Source: Paralvinella palmiformis (Eukaryota; Annelida; Polychaeta; Terebellida; Alvinellidae). From it: DNA of 64,000 nucleotides. A model generated the notes under the pieces. It was not told where the DNA came from and did no database searches. It saw nothing but the letters and a program-made list of their open reading frames with translations. Location of the stretch: NCBI GenBank assembly GCA_025642065.1, contig JAODUP010000552.1, positions 124,001-188,000 of the forward strand. The letters are read 5' to 3'. The translations under genes and the position numbers were made by a program. Position 1 is the first letter of the stretch; each line of letters starts with the position of its first letter. This document shows positions 12,201 to 23,119 of the stretch, in pieces.

Positions 12201-15200
12201 GACATACTAGTATTAGTTTAGCTGTTGTTGTTGTTGTTGTTGTTAATACTCAAAATACTATGACTGTCTATATTAAGACATGGCATAAAATGTGATGTGG
12301 TCATATATGTGATCTACCCAAGTGTAATGGGAGTAGCATTACTTGTGATCATGTATGTGATCTACCCAAGTGTAATGGGAGTAGCATTACTTGTGATCAT
12401 GTATGTGATCTAGCCAAGTGTAATGGGAGTAGCATTACTTGTGATCATATATGTGATCTACCCAAGTGTAATGGGAGTAGCATTACTTGTGGTCATGTAT
12501 GTGATCTACCCAAGTGTAATGGGAGTAGCATTACTTGTGATCATGTATGTGATCTACCCAAGTGTAATGGGAGTAGCATTACTTGTGGTCATGTATGTGA
12601 TCTACCCAAATGTAATGGGAGTAGCATTACTTGTGGTCATGTATGTGATCTACCCAAGTGTAATGGGAGTAGCATTACTTGTGGTCATGTATGTGATCTA
12701 CCCAAGTGTAATGGGAGTAGCATTACTTTTGGTCATATATGTGATCTACCCAAGTGTAATGGGAGTAGCATTACTTGTGGTCATATATGTGATCTACCCA
12801 AGTGTAATTGGAGTAGCATTACTTGTGGTCATATATGTGATCTTAATGGGAGTAGCATTACTTGTGGTCATATATGTGATCTACCCAAGTGTAATGGGAG
12901 TAGCATTACTTGTGGTCATATATGTGATCTACCCAAGTATAATGGGAGTAGCATTACTTGTGGTCATGTATGTGATCTACCCAAGTGTAATGGGAATAGC
13001 ATTACTTTTGGTCATATATGTGATCTACCCAAATGTAATGGGAGTAGCATTACTTGTGGTCATGTATGTGATCTACCCAAGTGTAATGGGAGTAGCATTA
13101 CTTGTGGTCATGTATGTGATCTTAATGGGAGTAGCATTACTTGTGGTCATATATGTGATCTACCCAAGTGTAATGGTAGTAGCATTACTTGTGGTCATAT
13201 ATGTGATCTACCCAAGTGTAATGGGAGTATCATTACTTGTGGTCATGTATGTGATCTTAATGGGAGTAGCATTACTTGTGGTCATATATGTGATCTACCC
13301 AAGTGTAATGGGAGTAGCATTACTTGTGGTCATGTATGTGATCTACCCAAGTGTGATGGGAGTAGCATTACTTGTGATCATGTATGTGATCTACCCAAGT
13401 GTAATGGGAGTAGCATTACTTGTGGTCATATATGTGATCTACCCAAGTGTAATGGGAGTAGCATTACTTGTGGTCATATATGTGATCTTAATGGGAGTAG
13501 CATTACTTGTGGTCATGCATGTGATCTGTGTAATGGGAGTAGCATTACTTGTGATTTTAACTAAAATATGCTGACCATTTAGTTAAGGATACTACTAATC
13601 TTACCTTTATCTAGCATAAAATTAATTTATTTATAATATTGTTCATACCTCGATCATTGTCTTATGTACAAGGTTGAAGATGATGTGAACACACTGAGTA
13701 CAGCAAGTGTTGGCGAGTTGTGTACATTCGAGTACCATGTCATGTACAGTTCTAGTTATGCAGCCCCTGTCCTCTACTTTACTGCTTATTGGCAAGGTCA
13801 GTGATCAATTTCTCTTTTACAAGTATGTATTTCTTCTTTCTCAGTGAGTTTGTGGTGAGGGGGGGGATCCAAAACAAAACTTGACAGCCACACACACACA
13901 CACACACAATATATATATCTAGATGAACCTTTGTAACCACACACACAGACCTAACCAAATAATTCGATATGGACCCATCATTACCCATTATTTACCAGTG
14001 TTAAGTAACCAATGACAATTAATTTTACAAAACATGACCATATCAGTCTTAGTTTGTTTTTTTTGAATACATGGCTGTATAACATTTATATATTGGTGAA
14101 TATGTGGATTCCGGCCTGTTCTTTTCAGTAACCAATGTTTCTCTAGACCCACATGTCTGTATGTGTGATCATATACAGGGTTGGCGTGTTTCTTCCATGG
14201 ACTTTAATAACCACAGTAAAAACTGGGTCTTTTCCGATGTGGAAGAAATACTTCTTCCCTTCCATTTTTGGAAGAACTGGAAGAAACTAAAAAATAGTAC
14301 AAAATCATCATCCAAATTTAGATAATATTAGAGTTTGTATAATTGAAGTTTGTTATATTAGTATTTGTTTTATACACTGATGTGCTTTGAGAGAGAAATG
14401 ATTAATTGCCCTCAAACTCGGGTACATTTAAAATGTTGTAACGGTTTGGAAATATTTAAAACTGAAAACTAATGAGTCCCATGACAGATTCGAATGTCAC
14501 TGTGTTGTTCGGATTTGGCGAGGGACCTGAATATTTCTCATTGGCTTTTTTTCCTAATCCATGTAACCTTTGACCCAGCTTACAGCTGGCAACCCTTTTC
14601 AAAATTTAAATCAGTTTTTGTCTGGATCTCGGTGAATGTAGTCGAAAAGTGAATTGTTGTAAAAGTTACTTGTGATGTTATAGAAAATGGAAATGTGAAT
14701 ATCAGAAATGGATCATTGGTATTCATTAACCATGGATTGTGAATAAACGGATCATGATTTTTCAAGTCTCAATCACTGATGTGTGGGTTGACAAATATTA
14801 AACATAATAATATACTTTTCATGCAATTCATACACATGATATATTTGAAATTAGAATGGGATATAGTCCTCATATCTGTTTGTTTGCCAAAAATCTTTGG
14901 GGACAAATGGAAGGAACTAAAATTGATTAGTTCTGTACAACATATTTAAAATAATTGTACTTATTATTGATGATGATGATGATGATGATTACAATTCACC
15001 ATTAAACTCTGCTATTGAGATCAAGAAGATCATTTGACAATGTATACAGATAATTGCTAATCTGCTGATTGATTAATCTGCAAGAATCATTTGACAAGTA
15101 ATATGTGAGCAAATGAAGACAGATAATTGCTAATCTGCTGATTGATTAATCTGCTTGGTTCATTGGAAGCCACTTGTTGATTGATTAATTGCACAAAGTA

Positions 15201-16407
15201 AGACCCTTTAAAGAGCCTCAACTTTACTATTCCTCAATGGCTGTGCCCAAAAGGCAACAGCCAGAGGTCGCTGCCCTGAAGTTCAACAAGTGACATGGTA
15301 TTCCTCAGTTTTTGCTATTTGTATGCTATTTTCATCAGTTATACAATGAGGTATAGGTGGTGAATATCATATCAGTTTGGATTATCCGGTTACTCTATCC
15401 ATTGGGAGTTTCTTCCCAGAAGAAAGATTTTCTTCCCAGTAAAAACCCATTTCTTCCCATGGAAAGGGAAGAACTACCTTTCTACCAGGTATAAATCCAA
15501 CCCTGATCATATAATGTACAGACATCATTATAATAACTTTTTTTTATTATAATAATGTCATCCTATAGATGGTCACTTGCTGTCATTAGAAGACCTGTGG
15601 GCTTCACTCTCAAAGATATATCAGTGTCGACTCCGTGCTGACAGGTGGACCTTTGTTACCCAACAGGTGTGTAAATAAAGAGATTTAAACATCTCTAACA
15701 AATCATACTGTATATACTTGTGTATAGATTTAGGCAGTTTCCCAGGATATTAACTGATATACTGACCCTTTATATATGAGATCAACTTATACACAAGTGT
15801 ATGCAGCAGGCTACATCATTAGGAACCATACAGTTCCAAGCCAGTATATAAAATTCCATCTTCTTAGTACTGGTGCACACAATGTCAAAGTGTAACTATT
15901 TATACAGGAGCATCCAGTGTTACACAGACCATTTTATCAGCTACATCCTTGTAAAACGGGGCTTTTGATGGCGCTTATGAGAGAATGCAAAGACACACAG
16001 AGCTCTCAGTAAGTGTGCGACTGATAAATATAAATTTGAATAGTCATTAATCTAGTAACAGAGCCATTCAATATTTATGCATCAAATTTTAAGAAAATAT
16101 TTCTGAAAAGTGTCAGAAGGTTACACAGTAAATGTGGTTTTAGTGTATGTTTTAAACCAACATGTTTTATAATGCCTATAATACATTAAAAATTATCAGA
16201 CACATGATTATTATTTTAAATCAAATGTAAGCCAGATCTTTTAAACTTGCCTAGAGAAAAAATTCAATATCTTTTCATTATGAATATTTTTACAGTGGAG
16301 ATGGAATAATTCGAAATATGCTAGTCTCATGGTTAAGTACAGTTGGTCCTGTGGTTCATCTGGATATACCAGTGCAATATGGAATCTCCATTCAGGATCA
16401 TAAATGA
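6240..16407 (+). CDS. ATG10: ATG10, autophagy E2-like conjugating enzyme
   Basis: Six coding exons: 6240-6353, 11433-11537, 13673-13796, 15569-15666, 15908-16008, 16296-16407. Lengths sum to 654, giving 217 aa and a TGA stop; phases agree at every junction. Human ATG10 is 220 aa. Recognisable blocks are EKEFTANA...IGDNWQ at the N-terminus, YHVMYSSSYAAPVLYF, the DGHLLSLEDLW loop, then EHPVLHRPFYQLHPCKT with the catalytic cysteine at residue 162 (human Cys166), and WLSTVGPVVHLDIP at the C-terminus. The enzyme takes activated ATG12 from ATG7 and transfers it to ATG5, giving the ATG12-ATG5 conjugate needed for autophagosome growth in the cytosol. I chose ATG 6240 because the human N-terminus starts at the same place; it directly follows a TTGCAG that could be a splice acceptor for an untranslated first exon. 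An in-frame upstream ATG at 6120 is therefore less likely. The exon 2 donor (GTGATT) is weak. Confidence 0.93.
6441..6494. promoter_or_regulatory. Pair of CTCF-like motifs in divergent orientation
   Basis: 6441-6454 reads, on the minus strand, CCACTAGGTGGCAG, a good match to the vertebrate/fly CTCF core. 6481-6494 on the plus strand is TCGCTAGATGGCAG, a weaker match. They lie 26 bp apart and point away from each other, just inside ATG10 intron 1. Function is inferred from motif similarity only. Confidence 0.35.
7746..7920 (+). repeat. tRNA-derived SINE (family A), copy 1
   Basis: The 5' part resembles a tRNA gene: GGGGCACCTCCGTGGTCTAG (A-box region) and AAGTTCAAATCTC (B-box). A non-tRNA body follows with GGAAGTCGCTC, TTTAGCCTA and TGTGCACAAAAGTGG, then an ATC-rich tail. 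The same body is found at 28640-28806 and, inverted, at 43648-43829, which identifies a dispersed family rather than a real tRNA. Confidence 0.75.
8813..9621 (+). mobile_element. Decayed Tigger/pogo-like (IS630-Tc1-mariner) DNA transposon
   Basis: The ends are inverted: CAGTAAGCCCCCATTATA at the left and, read on the minus strand, CAGTAGACCCCCAATATA at the right. Each is flanked by TA, the target site of this superfamily. An open segment at 9192-9290 contains DKTPTLKADKDKGFKQSKD, which resembles the DDE-region block of Tigger transposases (K-T-L-x-x-K-G-E-K-x-x-G-x-K-x-S-K-x-R-V-T). The frame then loses similarity, so this is a relic of about 0.8 kb with most of the transposase deleted. It lies in ATG10 intron 1 in sense orientation. 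Confidence 0.7.
11538..13672 (+). other. ATG10 intron 2 (about 2.1 kb)
   Basis: It contains a (TTG)n run at about 12224-12244 and a 1.26-kb minisatellite (12297-13557), which fills more than half of the intron. The segment 11574-11700 carries repeated TACGGTAA and GACCTC words and may be an old repeat, not identified. Confidence 0.8.
12297..13557 (+). repeat. 48-bp minisatellite, about 27 copies
   Basis: The tandem unit of 48 bp contains GTAATGGGAGTAGCATTAC, itself an inverted repeat (GTAATG/CATTAC). Copies are nearly identical, with single-base variants and at least four copies shortened by 9 bp (loss of ACCCAAGTG, leaving GATCTTAATGGG). Because 48 and 39 are both multiples of three, one frame stays open for 383 codons and reads as repeats of MGVALLVVMYVIYPSV. 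The array lies wholly inside ATG10 intron 2, so this reading frame is most likely a by-product of the unit length. Confidence 0.95.
13797..15568 (+). other. ATG10 intron 3 (about 1.8 kb)
   Basis: Three quarters of it is a hAT-like insertion (14176-15505). Before that there is a G run at 13859-13866 and a CA run at 13890-13908. Confidence 0.8.
14176..15505. mobile_element. Non-autonomous hAT-like transposon with intact 8-bp target duplication
   Basis: The left end is CAGGGTTGG, the right end CCAACCCTG, and ATCATATA stands directly outside both (14168-14175 and 15506-15513). CAGGG termini and an 8-bp duplication are hallmarks of hAT elements. Subterminal regions carry many TTCTTCC/GGAAGAA words in both orientations, the kind of motif cluster hAT transposases bind. 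No transposase reading frame is visible in the 1,330 bp, so it depended on a helper. A 34-bp direct duplication lies inside at 15049-15082 and 15121-15154. Confidence 0.85.
15710..15803. repeat. Short inverted-repeat element in ATG10 intron 4
   Basis: ATACTTGTGTATAG near 15716 is mirrored by TTATACACAAGTGTAT ending near 15802. The arms are separated by about 60 bp, forming a possible hairpin or a minimal MITE. Class unknown. Confidence 0.45.
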
Positions 16408-17500
16408 TATTAATATATCCATCAATTCTCAAAAGTAAGCTATAATAAAATTATATTTACTACAATTAATTCAGATAATATATAATAGTATACTTAGTAT
16501 GAAAAATGTGTCCATAACTAGATGAATACTAACTATATTTATTGATTCTAAATATGCTTTCCATCTTGGGCGTTTTAGGAATACCAAGAAAAATTAACTT
16601 GGTGGATTACAGTCCGGAACAAGGTGCCAGCTGTTAACATCTGGATCATGTATAAAGTTGTGATGCCCATGAAGCTGTGATGAGGATGACTACCATTACA
16701 TTATGTGACAGAGAGGCAGTACGTAGTATGGTACTGCAGATAAAAGAAATAGCTGAGGTTTACACGTATCCTTGGATTAAAATTGGCATTAGCTAGCTGA
16801 CAGAGATTGCTCCAGTGAGTGAAGATTGATTGTGGGCAGCTTTCTATTCCCATCCCACACACCAACCAGTACTCTAATTTGTGCTAGCCAAGACATCCAG
16901 AACGAGTCGATTTCCATCCCAATTGGCCATTAGTTGCCAATCACTTGCCCGCATGGTCAACTACAGTTGCTTGTTTTAGAAAATAAAATATTATGATGGT
17001 GATTTTGAAAAAAATCTAACTACTAGATCTTGTGTTGTCATGTTTTCACGAAACGCTTGGAGATAAAAACCTGTTAGACATCAGTTTTTTTCCAGCCCGG
17101 TGTTTGTTGTATTCTCTTATTATCAAATGTTAAAAATTATATAATCATTTATTAAAAATAGTCTGATATTATATGGTCTCACAGCTATTAAAAAATATCC
17201 CAAAGTATATCTTGCAAATGTTATTCGGTCAAATGTATGTGTGTATGTGTGTGTGTGTATGTGTGTCATTTCAGCAGTGTTATTTAATTTATTCAATGTC
17301 GATACTTTTATTGTGTGAAATACAGTTGAACTTAACACATTGTTTGTTATGAAGGAAAGACTATGCTTGAAAGCCTCCTATTCTGCTCAATATAGTTTAC
17401 TATGTTTCAGTCTAATAAGCATGGTTTTAAAATTTAACCTTTCTAAATAAAGATATTTACCAACTAATGATATATTTTCTCAACTGGTTTAAAGTCGGTG
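16408..17500 (+). other. ATG10 3' UTR and downstream flank
   Basis: This follows the TGA at 16405-16407. AATAAA occurs at 16982-16987 and again at 17446-17451; either could end the ATG10 message. A short TG run lies at 17238-17268. No further coding sequence is recognisable. Confidence 0.45.
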
Positions 17501-20202
17501 TTGAGACATGCTTGGCCTAGGGACGTTGGTTAACCTCGGCACCTGTAGATCTACTTCGGGCTAGAATTTTGACACAAATCCACGCAAAATTCAGAATAAA
17601 CGGCTGCAACTAGAAGCAAAATGAAACGCATTTACATTTTCAATTGAACATAAAAGTTTTAAGTAATTATTCTGATAGTATGTGTAACGCTGTGTAATGG
17701 ACTGGTAAAATTCAACTTTCCATTGACAATAGCTGCGTGGTTTTGTGTTTGGGTTTTAATGTGGAAGAAGGATTAGATTCAATCAAACTAAACTAAAATG
17801 TAAAACGTATTTTCTTGAGAAACTGTGATTTGGTTTCAGTGATGACTATATCCATTAGCTATTGGTATGTTTAATTTATTTATACATTTACTAATCTGAT
17901 GTTATCTTGTATCTTTGATATATTTGTTTAGGCTCATATTTTATGTTATTATTAACATCAACTTTTAATCATATGTCAACCTTTTCTTTATTATTGGTAT
18001 ATATTATTTGTGATATTTACATACTACTGTGATATCTATAATAATCGTTGTATGTATATAATATGGAATAAATAAAATTAATCAATTGACATGGCCATTG
18101 TTACGCCGTTTGTGATTGGTTGTCAAGTACAGCTTGTGTGTCATTCATTCACTTTGCTAAAAATAATGGGAGAATGGAAACTCCAAGACAGTTAGACATC
18201 AACATATTATGATATCTTTAGCAGTTAGTTGAGAATGATCTATTTAGTCTTCACAATTTTGGTTACGAAAGAAAGTCAGGTAATTAAACAAAAATATTCA
18301 AGTCTGTCACAATTTATTTATGTACCATAAACAATTAAAATAAAACAGAAAATATTTTAAATGAGTTATTAACTGACAATACATATGACTTATATGTTGA
18401 CAAACTATTTATATGTGATGTCGTTACATATATGTGAAAAAAATCACATTTTGTTCAATATCTTAAAACACAATAAGGTAATCAAACAAAACATAAATTA
18501 AGATGCAGAAACAAAACTAATGTATTAACCTTAAAAAAGTTAGAAATCGAGAGTTGACCTTTTTATTAAAGAAAGCGACAGAAACAGCGCTAACATTGTC
18601 ATGTTTCTTTTTCCTGTGACTTCCGTGACTTTTTTTACCTGGATTCAGCAAACTCTCACCCACTCACTGATAAACAATTATAGTCTTAGGAAATATGAAG
18701 TTAGAAACAGACCATAAAAACATATTAATATAAATAAGAAAATAATAATTTGCATAATTTATATAGATACAAATTGTAATAGTGAGATAGTATAGTACAT
18801 TTAATACTTATCATTGAATAGACAACTTGGTGATGAAGCATATATCGTCAACATGTTGATCTATCCTGACCAAGAACTAGAGTAAGAGACTTTGAGGATG
18901 GGTACATTTTCAGGTGTAGGGTTAGAATGTACAGTAATTGCTATAAATGTTGTTATTGGTTTGTCAAATCCATTTTCTGCATGGGGATCAACCAACACAG
19001 GATGGTAAGGAGATGATATTTCACGGGGAAATTAAACCCTTTTAGACATATTGAACCATGTACATTAAAAACCCTTGCTGCAGTATGTGACCAATAACGC
19101 TTTTATTTCAGTGACAGGTAGAGAGACACTGTGTGCAGTAATTACTCTAAGACCTTAAAACTTGTATGAAATTTATATATTAAACCGCAAAAAATTATGT
19201 CAGTGAATATATGAAATAAACAGTCAAAGAAAATTACCTACATGATGCATTTGAAGGGGAAATGCCCCATTTCTGTTACAAACTTCGAAACAATAATTAT
19301 AGTGAAATAACGTAGCCTAGGGCTAGTTTACCATTCAAAATTATAATAACTTCCTTTCTGTCCAAGTTGTTAATTATAACAAAAGTAGTAGCGGGTTAAA
19401 TTTTTCGTCTATAATTTATGCCGCATCCTCATATTTAAGAATATTAAGCATTATATACAATAAAAGTTTTAGAAAATGAATGGTTACTCAAATCATAACG
19501 TTCCTTTGAAGTACAGCCACAAGAAAAGTAAGATTTTAAGCAAATAATAAAAATACAAGAATAAGGAATGAGTATTAAGTTACGCTTTAATACGACACAC
19601 CTATAACACGGGCGCGCGCGTACACATACATGCATCAGGATGAGGGGGGGGGGCATACAGGCAAATCAATGTAAATAGAAATTTTCACTATCCGATGTTA
19701 GTGTTAGAATGTATCTTCAAATTAATAAGGATAAGAAGCTCTCAAAGTCTAGAGGTTCGATACAAAAAGTACGATACAAGAATAAAACATAGGAATATTT
19801 GTAAAATAAATTATGTTAACGTCACTGACCCAGTCAGATCAAAATATAGATTGAATTGTAATAGTAAATTAATGTATGAGCCAGTGGGAATTTCACCCGC
19901 CTATATGGACCTATTTGTGAATTATTCCCCAAACATTGTGAATGATCCAGTTTAACATTGAAGCTAAATTTTCTAAATATATATATATATATATATATAT
20001 AGCTGCCTGTTTTATTATTAGGTATTATTAATCCTTTATTTTAATAATTCGCTTAGCATCAGCATTATGAGCCAGTTATATAAGTTTATTAAGAACACCG
20101 ACTTGGCACATATACTGCTGCGGGTCTAAGCATCCACTTGCGTGTGTGTGTGTGTGTGGGCGCGCGAGCTCGCGCGTTAGCGCTCATACTATATATAAAT
20201 TG
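17501..20202. other. Intergenic, no gene recognised
   Basis: AT-rich sequence without recognisable exons on either strand. It contains a G run near 19644-19653, CG alternation near 19611-19620, a (TA)n tract at 19977-20000 and a Z-DNA-prone block at 20139-20176. Open stretches of 70-86 codons here look random. Confidence 0.6.
20139..20176. repeat. Alternating purine-pyrimidine block ending in a 16-bp perfect palindrome
   Basis: GCGTGTGTGTGTGTGTG leads into GGGCGCGC, and the sequence CGCGCGAGCTCGCGCG (20161-20176) is its own reverse complement. Such tracts favour left-handed or cruciform DNA. It is strikingly GC-rich for this neighbourhood. Confidence 0.8.
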
Positions 20203-20451
20203 ATATGATAATCAACATTCTAAACTAGCTGATAAGGTTGCTATATCTGGATACTTCCAAAGTATTTTAACATATTAACCTCTCTACAAAACTTTATAAG
20301 CATTATTGGAATTCACATTTTTATACATTTGGTTGATTTGAGTAGATTTCCCTCGGCACCAATCACAGCTGGAACATATGACCGACAGGTGATTATAACT
20401 AGGAAAAGCATATCCTACAAACAGAAGTATAAACCGGGTTCGAACCCACAA
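20203..20451 (+). repeat. Left arm of a 249-bp inverted repeat
   Basis: The reverse complement of 21972-22220 matches this segment over all 249 bases with three mismatches that I counted by eye. The inner end is the B-box of a tRNA-like SINE (CGGGTTCGAACCC). The arms enclose about 1.5 kb. Confidence 0.93.
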
Positions 20452-20510
20452 CCTGAAAGTTTCCAGTGCAGTGTTTTAACCACTCCGCCCTTGCAACGTC
20501 CTCTTTATAT
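20425..20510 (-). repeat. tRNA-like SINE head (minus strand)
   Basis: Read on the minus strand: GGCGGAGTGGTTAAAACACT (A-box region) is followed by GTGGGTTCGAACCCGG (B-box). There is no acceptor stem that pairs and no anticodon arm that I can fold, so it is a SINE head rather than a tRNA gene. It overlaps the inner end of the inverted-repeat arm. Confidence 0.6.
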
Positions 20511-20610
20511 GGTGTGTCGGGTGACGTAATCATTTCTCCAATTTTATGCTACGCGTTGCTAATGGCCTGATATGAAACTGTGTGATCCATGTTGTATCAT
20601 ATCTATATGA

Positions 20611-21647
20611 ATCCGGGACATTTAGCCAACATACATTTAGCCATTATTTGCAGGGGGATATTTAGCCAACATTAAAAAATTTTGATTGTGTTTATGTGAG
20701 CTTTTACTATAAATATAATTGTTTCAATAAATACAAAACAATGTATTTAATTGTATTTTTCGAACTCATTGTACGAATGTAACAAACACAAATTAAGTGA
20801 TGTCTCATATTATAAAACTTGCAAATACGGATGTTACATATATAGTGTACAGTTGTTACATTCAATCGTCATAGTGTATGTAATTGAATTTTATTCAATT
20901 CATTCTACGAATGTAATGATCACAAACAAATATCTCATACTCTAAAATTTGCAAACACAAACATTGCATATAATACATTCTTTATTTCTGACATGTTGTC
21001 TATAGGTGTACATTGACAATATTCCTATTATTAAGTCTACATCGTTTCATTTTAATATATTTGTTTGTGTTATCTATATTGTATCCATATTTTATATTTT
21101 TAACTGGGCTCTAAGTATAAATATATTTGAAATTAAAAAATATTGATTCATTTATCTAATTGCACTGGGGCCATTTTATCCCACTAGCCTATAGAAGCCA
21201 CTCGATCCAGGTGAAAGAAGTTAAGTGTCATTAGGGATGATCTGGTCAACTTGAAGGTACACCAAACAGAAGCACTGTAATCCAAATCAGACCTATTTGC
21301 ACTGGGTGACCCTTTTATCCCATAAACCCATGCATATATTGCATGTTGCATATCATTATTCATAATTATGTATAATACCGGAGAAAACAGTATACATTAA
21401 TATAAATATACAAATTGTACAAAAAGCAGCAATAATTATTATGTTGCTAACATCTTATCTAAAAATAGGTCTATATTTGCAACATCCATAAACAGAACAT
21501 AATATTGACAGAGCATACACAAACTCAAAAATATAATAATATATGTGTACATATAAGATATAAATTTTGGAATGTTAGCTAAATTTCCCCCTGCAAATAT
21601 TGGCTAAATGTCCGTTGGCTAAATGTCCGTTGGCTAAATGTCCGGAT
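20611..21647. mobile_element. Element bounded by GGACATTTAGCC repeats, full-length copy
   Basis: The left end carries ATCCGGGACATTTAGCCAAC followed by two more TTTAGCC words within 75 bp. The right end on the minus strand reads ATCCGGACATTTAGCCAAC in a head-to-tail series of three, then GGGGGAAATTTAGCTAACAT. The termini are thus inverted and internally tandem (15-bp unit GGACATTTAGCCAAC). The interior is AT-rich with no transposase recognised. A truncated second copy lies at 23287-23574, inverted. Superfamily not known to me. Confidence 0.75.
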
Positions 21648-21863
21648 ACCTATCTGAATGGATGAGCCTATAATTATAGTTACTCATTAAATCAGAGTTC
21701 TATTTGTTCTAATATGGATTGTATTAATGCGACGAGTAAAAATGACGCAGACGACACGTACTATCTCTTCAAAAACTGCTATAGTGTGTGAGTGCGTATG
21801 ATCAACCAATTAATATGTCGATTAAGAGATTAGTATAATTTATCATGTTTATCATGATATGGG

Positions 21864-21866
<3 letters not shown>

Positions 21867-21914
<48 letters not shown>
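21867..21914. repeat. (TA)n microsatellite
   Basis: About 46 bp of pure TA alternation, between the nested element and the right inverted-repeat arm. Confidence 0.95.
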
Positions 21915-21915
<1 letters not shown>

Positions 21916-21971
21916 CAGTTAATCTGTATAATCAGTTAATATACGTATATCTGCCCTTATAACGTCCTCTT

Positions 21972-22220
21972 TTGTGGGTTCGAACCCGGTTTATACTTCT
22001 GTTTGTAGGATATGCTTTTCCTAGTTATAATCACCTCTCGGTCATATGTTCCAGCTGTGATTGGTGCCGAGGAAAATCTACTCAAATCAACCAAATGTAT
22101 AAAAATGTGAATTCCAATAATGCTTATAACGTTTTGTAGAGAGGTTAATATGTTAAAATACTTTGGAAGTATCCAGATATAGCAACCTTATCAGCTAGTT
22201 TAGAATGTTGATTATCATAT
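21972..22220 (-). repeat. Right arm of the 249-bp inverted repeat
   Basis: Inverted copy of 20203-20451 (three mismatches). Just inside it the words GCCCTTATAACGTCCTCTTT (21953-21972) repeat, in the same rather than the inverted orientation, the left-side GCCCTTGCAACGTCCTCTTT. The junction is therefore not a simple hairpin and looks like a rearrangement point. Confidence 0.93.
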
Positions 22221-22550
22221 TAATTATTACTTGAAATTTTCAACTAATCTGTATTAAATCTCAGTTAGCAATAGACATACTACCTGAAACTTTTAGGTAA
22301 TTTATACAGATGATGTACCTGATTATAGAGATTAACTGTAACATATTTACCTGCTACAAATATACTGCACGAGTGCTAACGTTTGCAATTCAATTTGAGC
22401 TAATTACGGCAAGTTCTTCGATTAAAGAAAGAATTAATACTGCATCAGCATCATCATCATCATCATCACTATTAGGACTATACAGTATACGTCAAATTCG
22501 TCTTTATATGCCGCTTTTCGAGAGTCAATTTCAATTCAGCGAAAATGTCA

Positions 22551-22706
22551 TTACGTCCGACATTACGTCACTGAGCTACGTCATAATTAACAATAAGATA
22601 AAAGCTAAACAAATCATGTATTTAAAATACAATAAAATGTATATATAATAAAATATCTTTAAATTCATTTTTAAAGTCCGGCTTACGTCAAAACAGGGTT
22701 ACGTCA
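22551..22706. promoter_or_regulatory. Cluster of TACGTCA (CRE/ATF-like) motifs
   Basis: TTACGTC(A/C) or TACGTCA occurs at 22551, 22563, 22577, 22683 and 22699, five times in 156 bp of otherwise AT-rich DNA. These are half or near-full CREB/ATF/bZIP sites. No gene lies close, so an enhancer role is only a guess. Confidence 0.3.
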
Positions 22707-22749
22707 CAGCTTTTGGAACTAATTAATGAAGTAAGGCGGGATCTATATG

Positions 22750-22785
<36 letters not shown>
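22750..22785. repeat. (TG)n microsatellite
   Basis: About 34 bp of uninterrupted TG alternation in intergenic DNA. Confidence 0.95.
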
Positions 22786-22786
<1 letters not shown>

Positions 22787-23119
22787 ATACTCGCCTACGG
22801 TGATACATTTCAGTATCTGCTATTCTCATTCAGCCAAAACGAACAAACAAACAAAAAATTATATTCCAGATGTGTAACATTATAGCGTAAGCCGACCCGC
22901 TGATGCAGGTTTTTTTTAGAATCCGGAAACTGTGACCTGGAAAAATCATCTATCTTTTTGACTGCCCTGGTGTTCCGATATCAGTTTCCTTCATCTCAAC
23001 ATTTGTCACCCATTTATAAGTGCCTTAATCGACTTTTGTTCGATCAAGCAGCCATAAGTTAGAACAAATTCGAACCAGATGTATTTACAAACTATTGGCT
23101 TGCGGCTATGGGACGAAAG

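Noticed and set aside
12297..13557. CRISPR array
   Set aside because: There are no unique spacers between repeats, and the host is an intron-bearing animal genome.
12423..13574. 383-codon open frame as a repetitive membrane protein
   Set aside because: It is exactly a 48-bp minisatellite inside an ATG10 intron. The unit is a multiple of three, so an open frame needs no selection, and units contain silent and non-silent changes alike.
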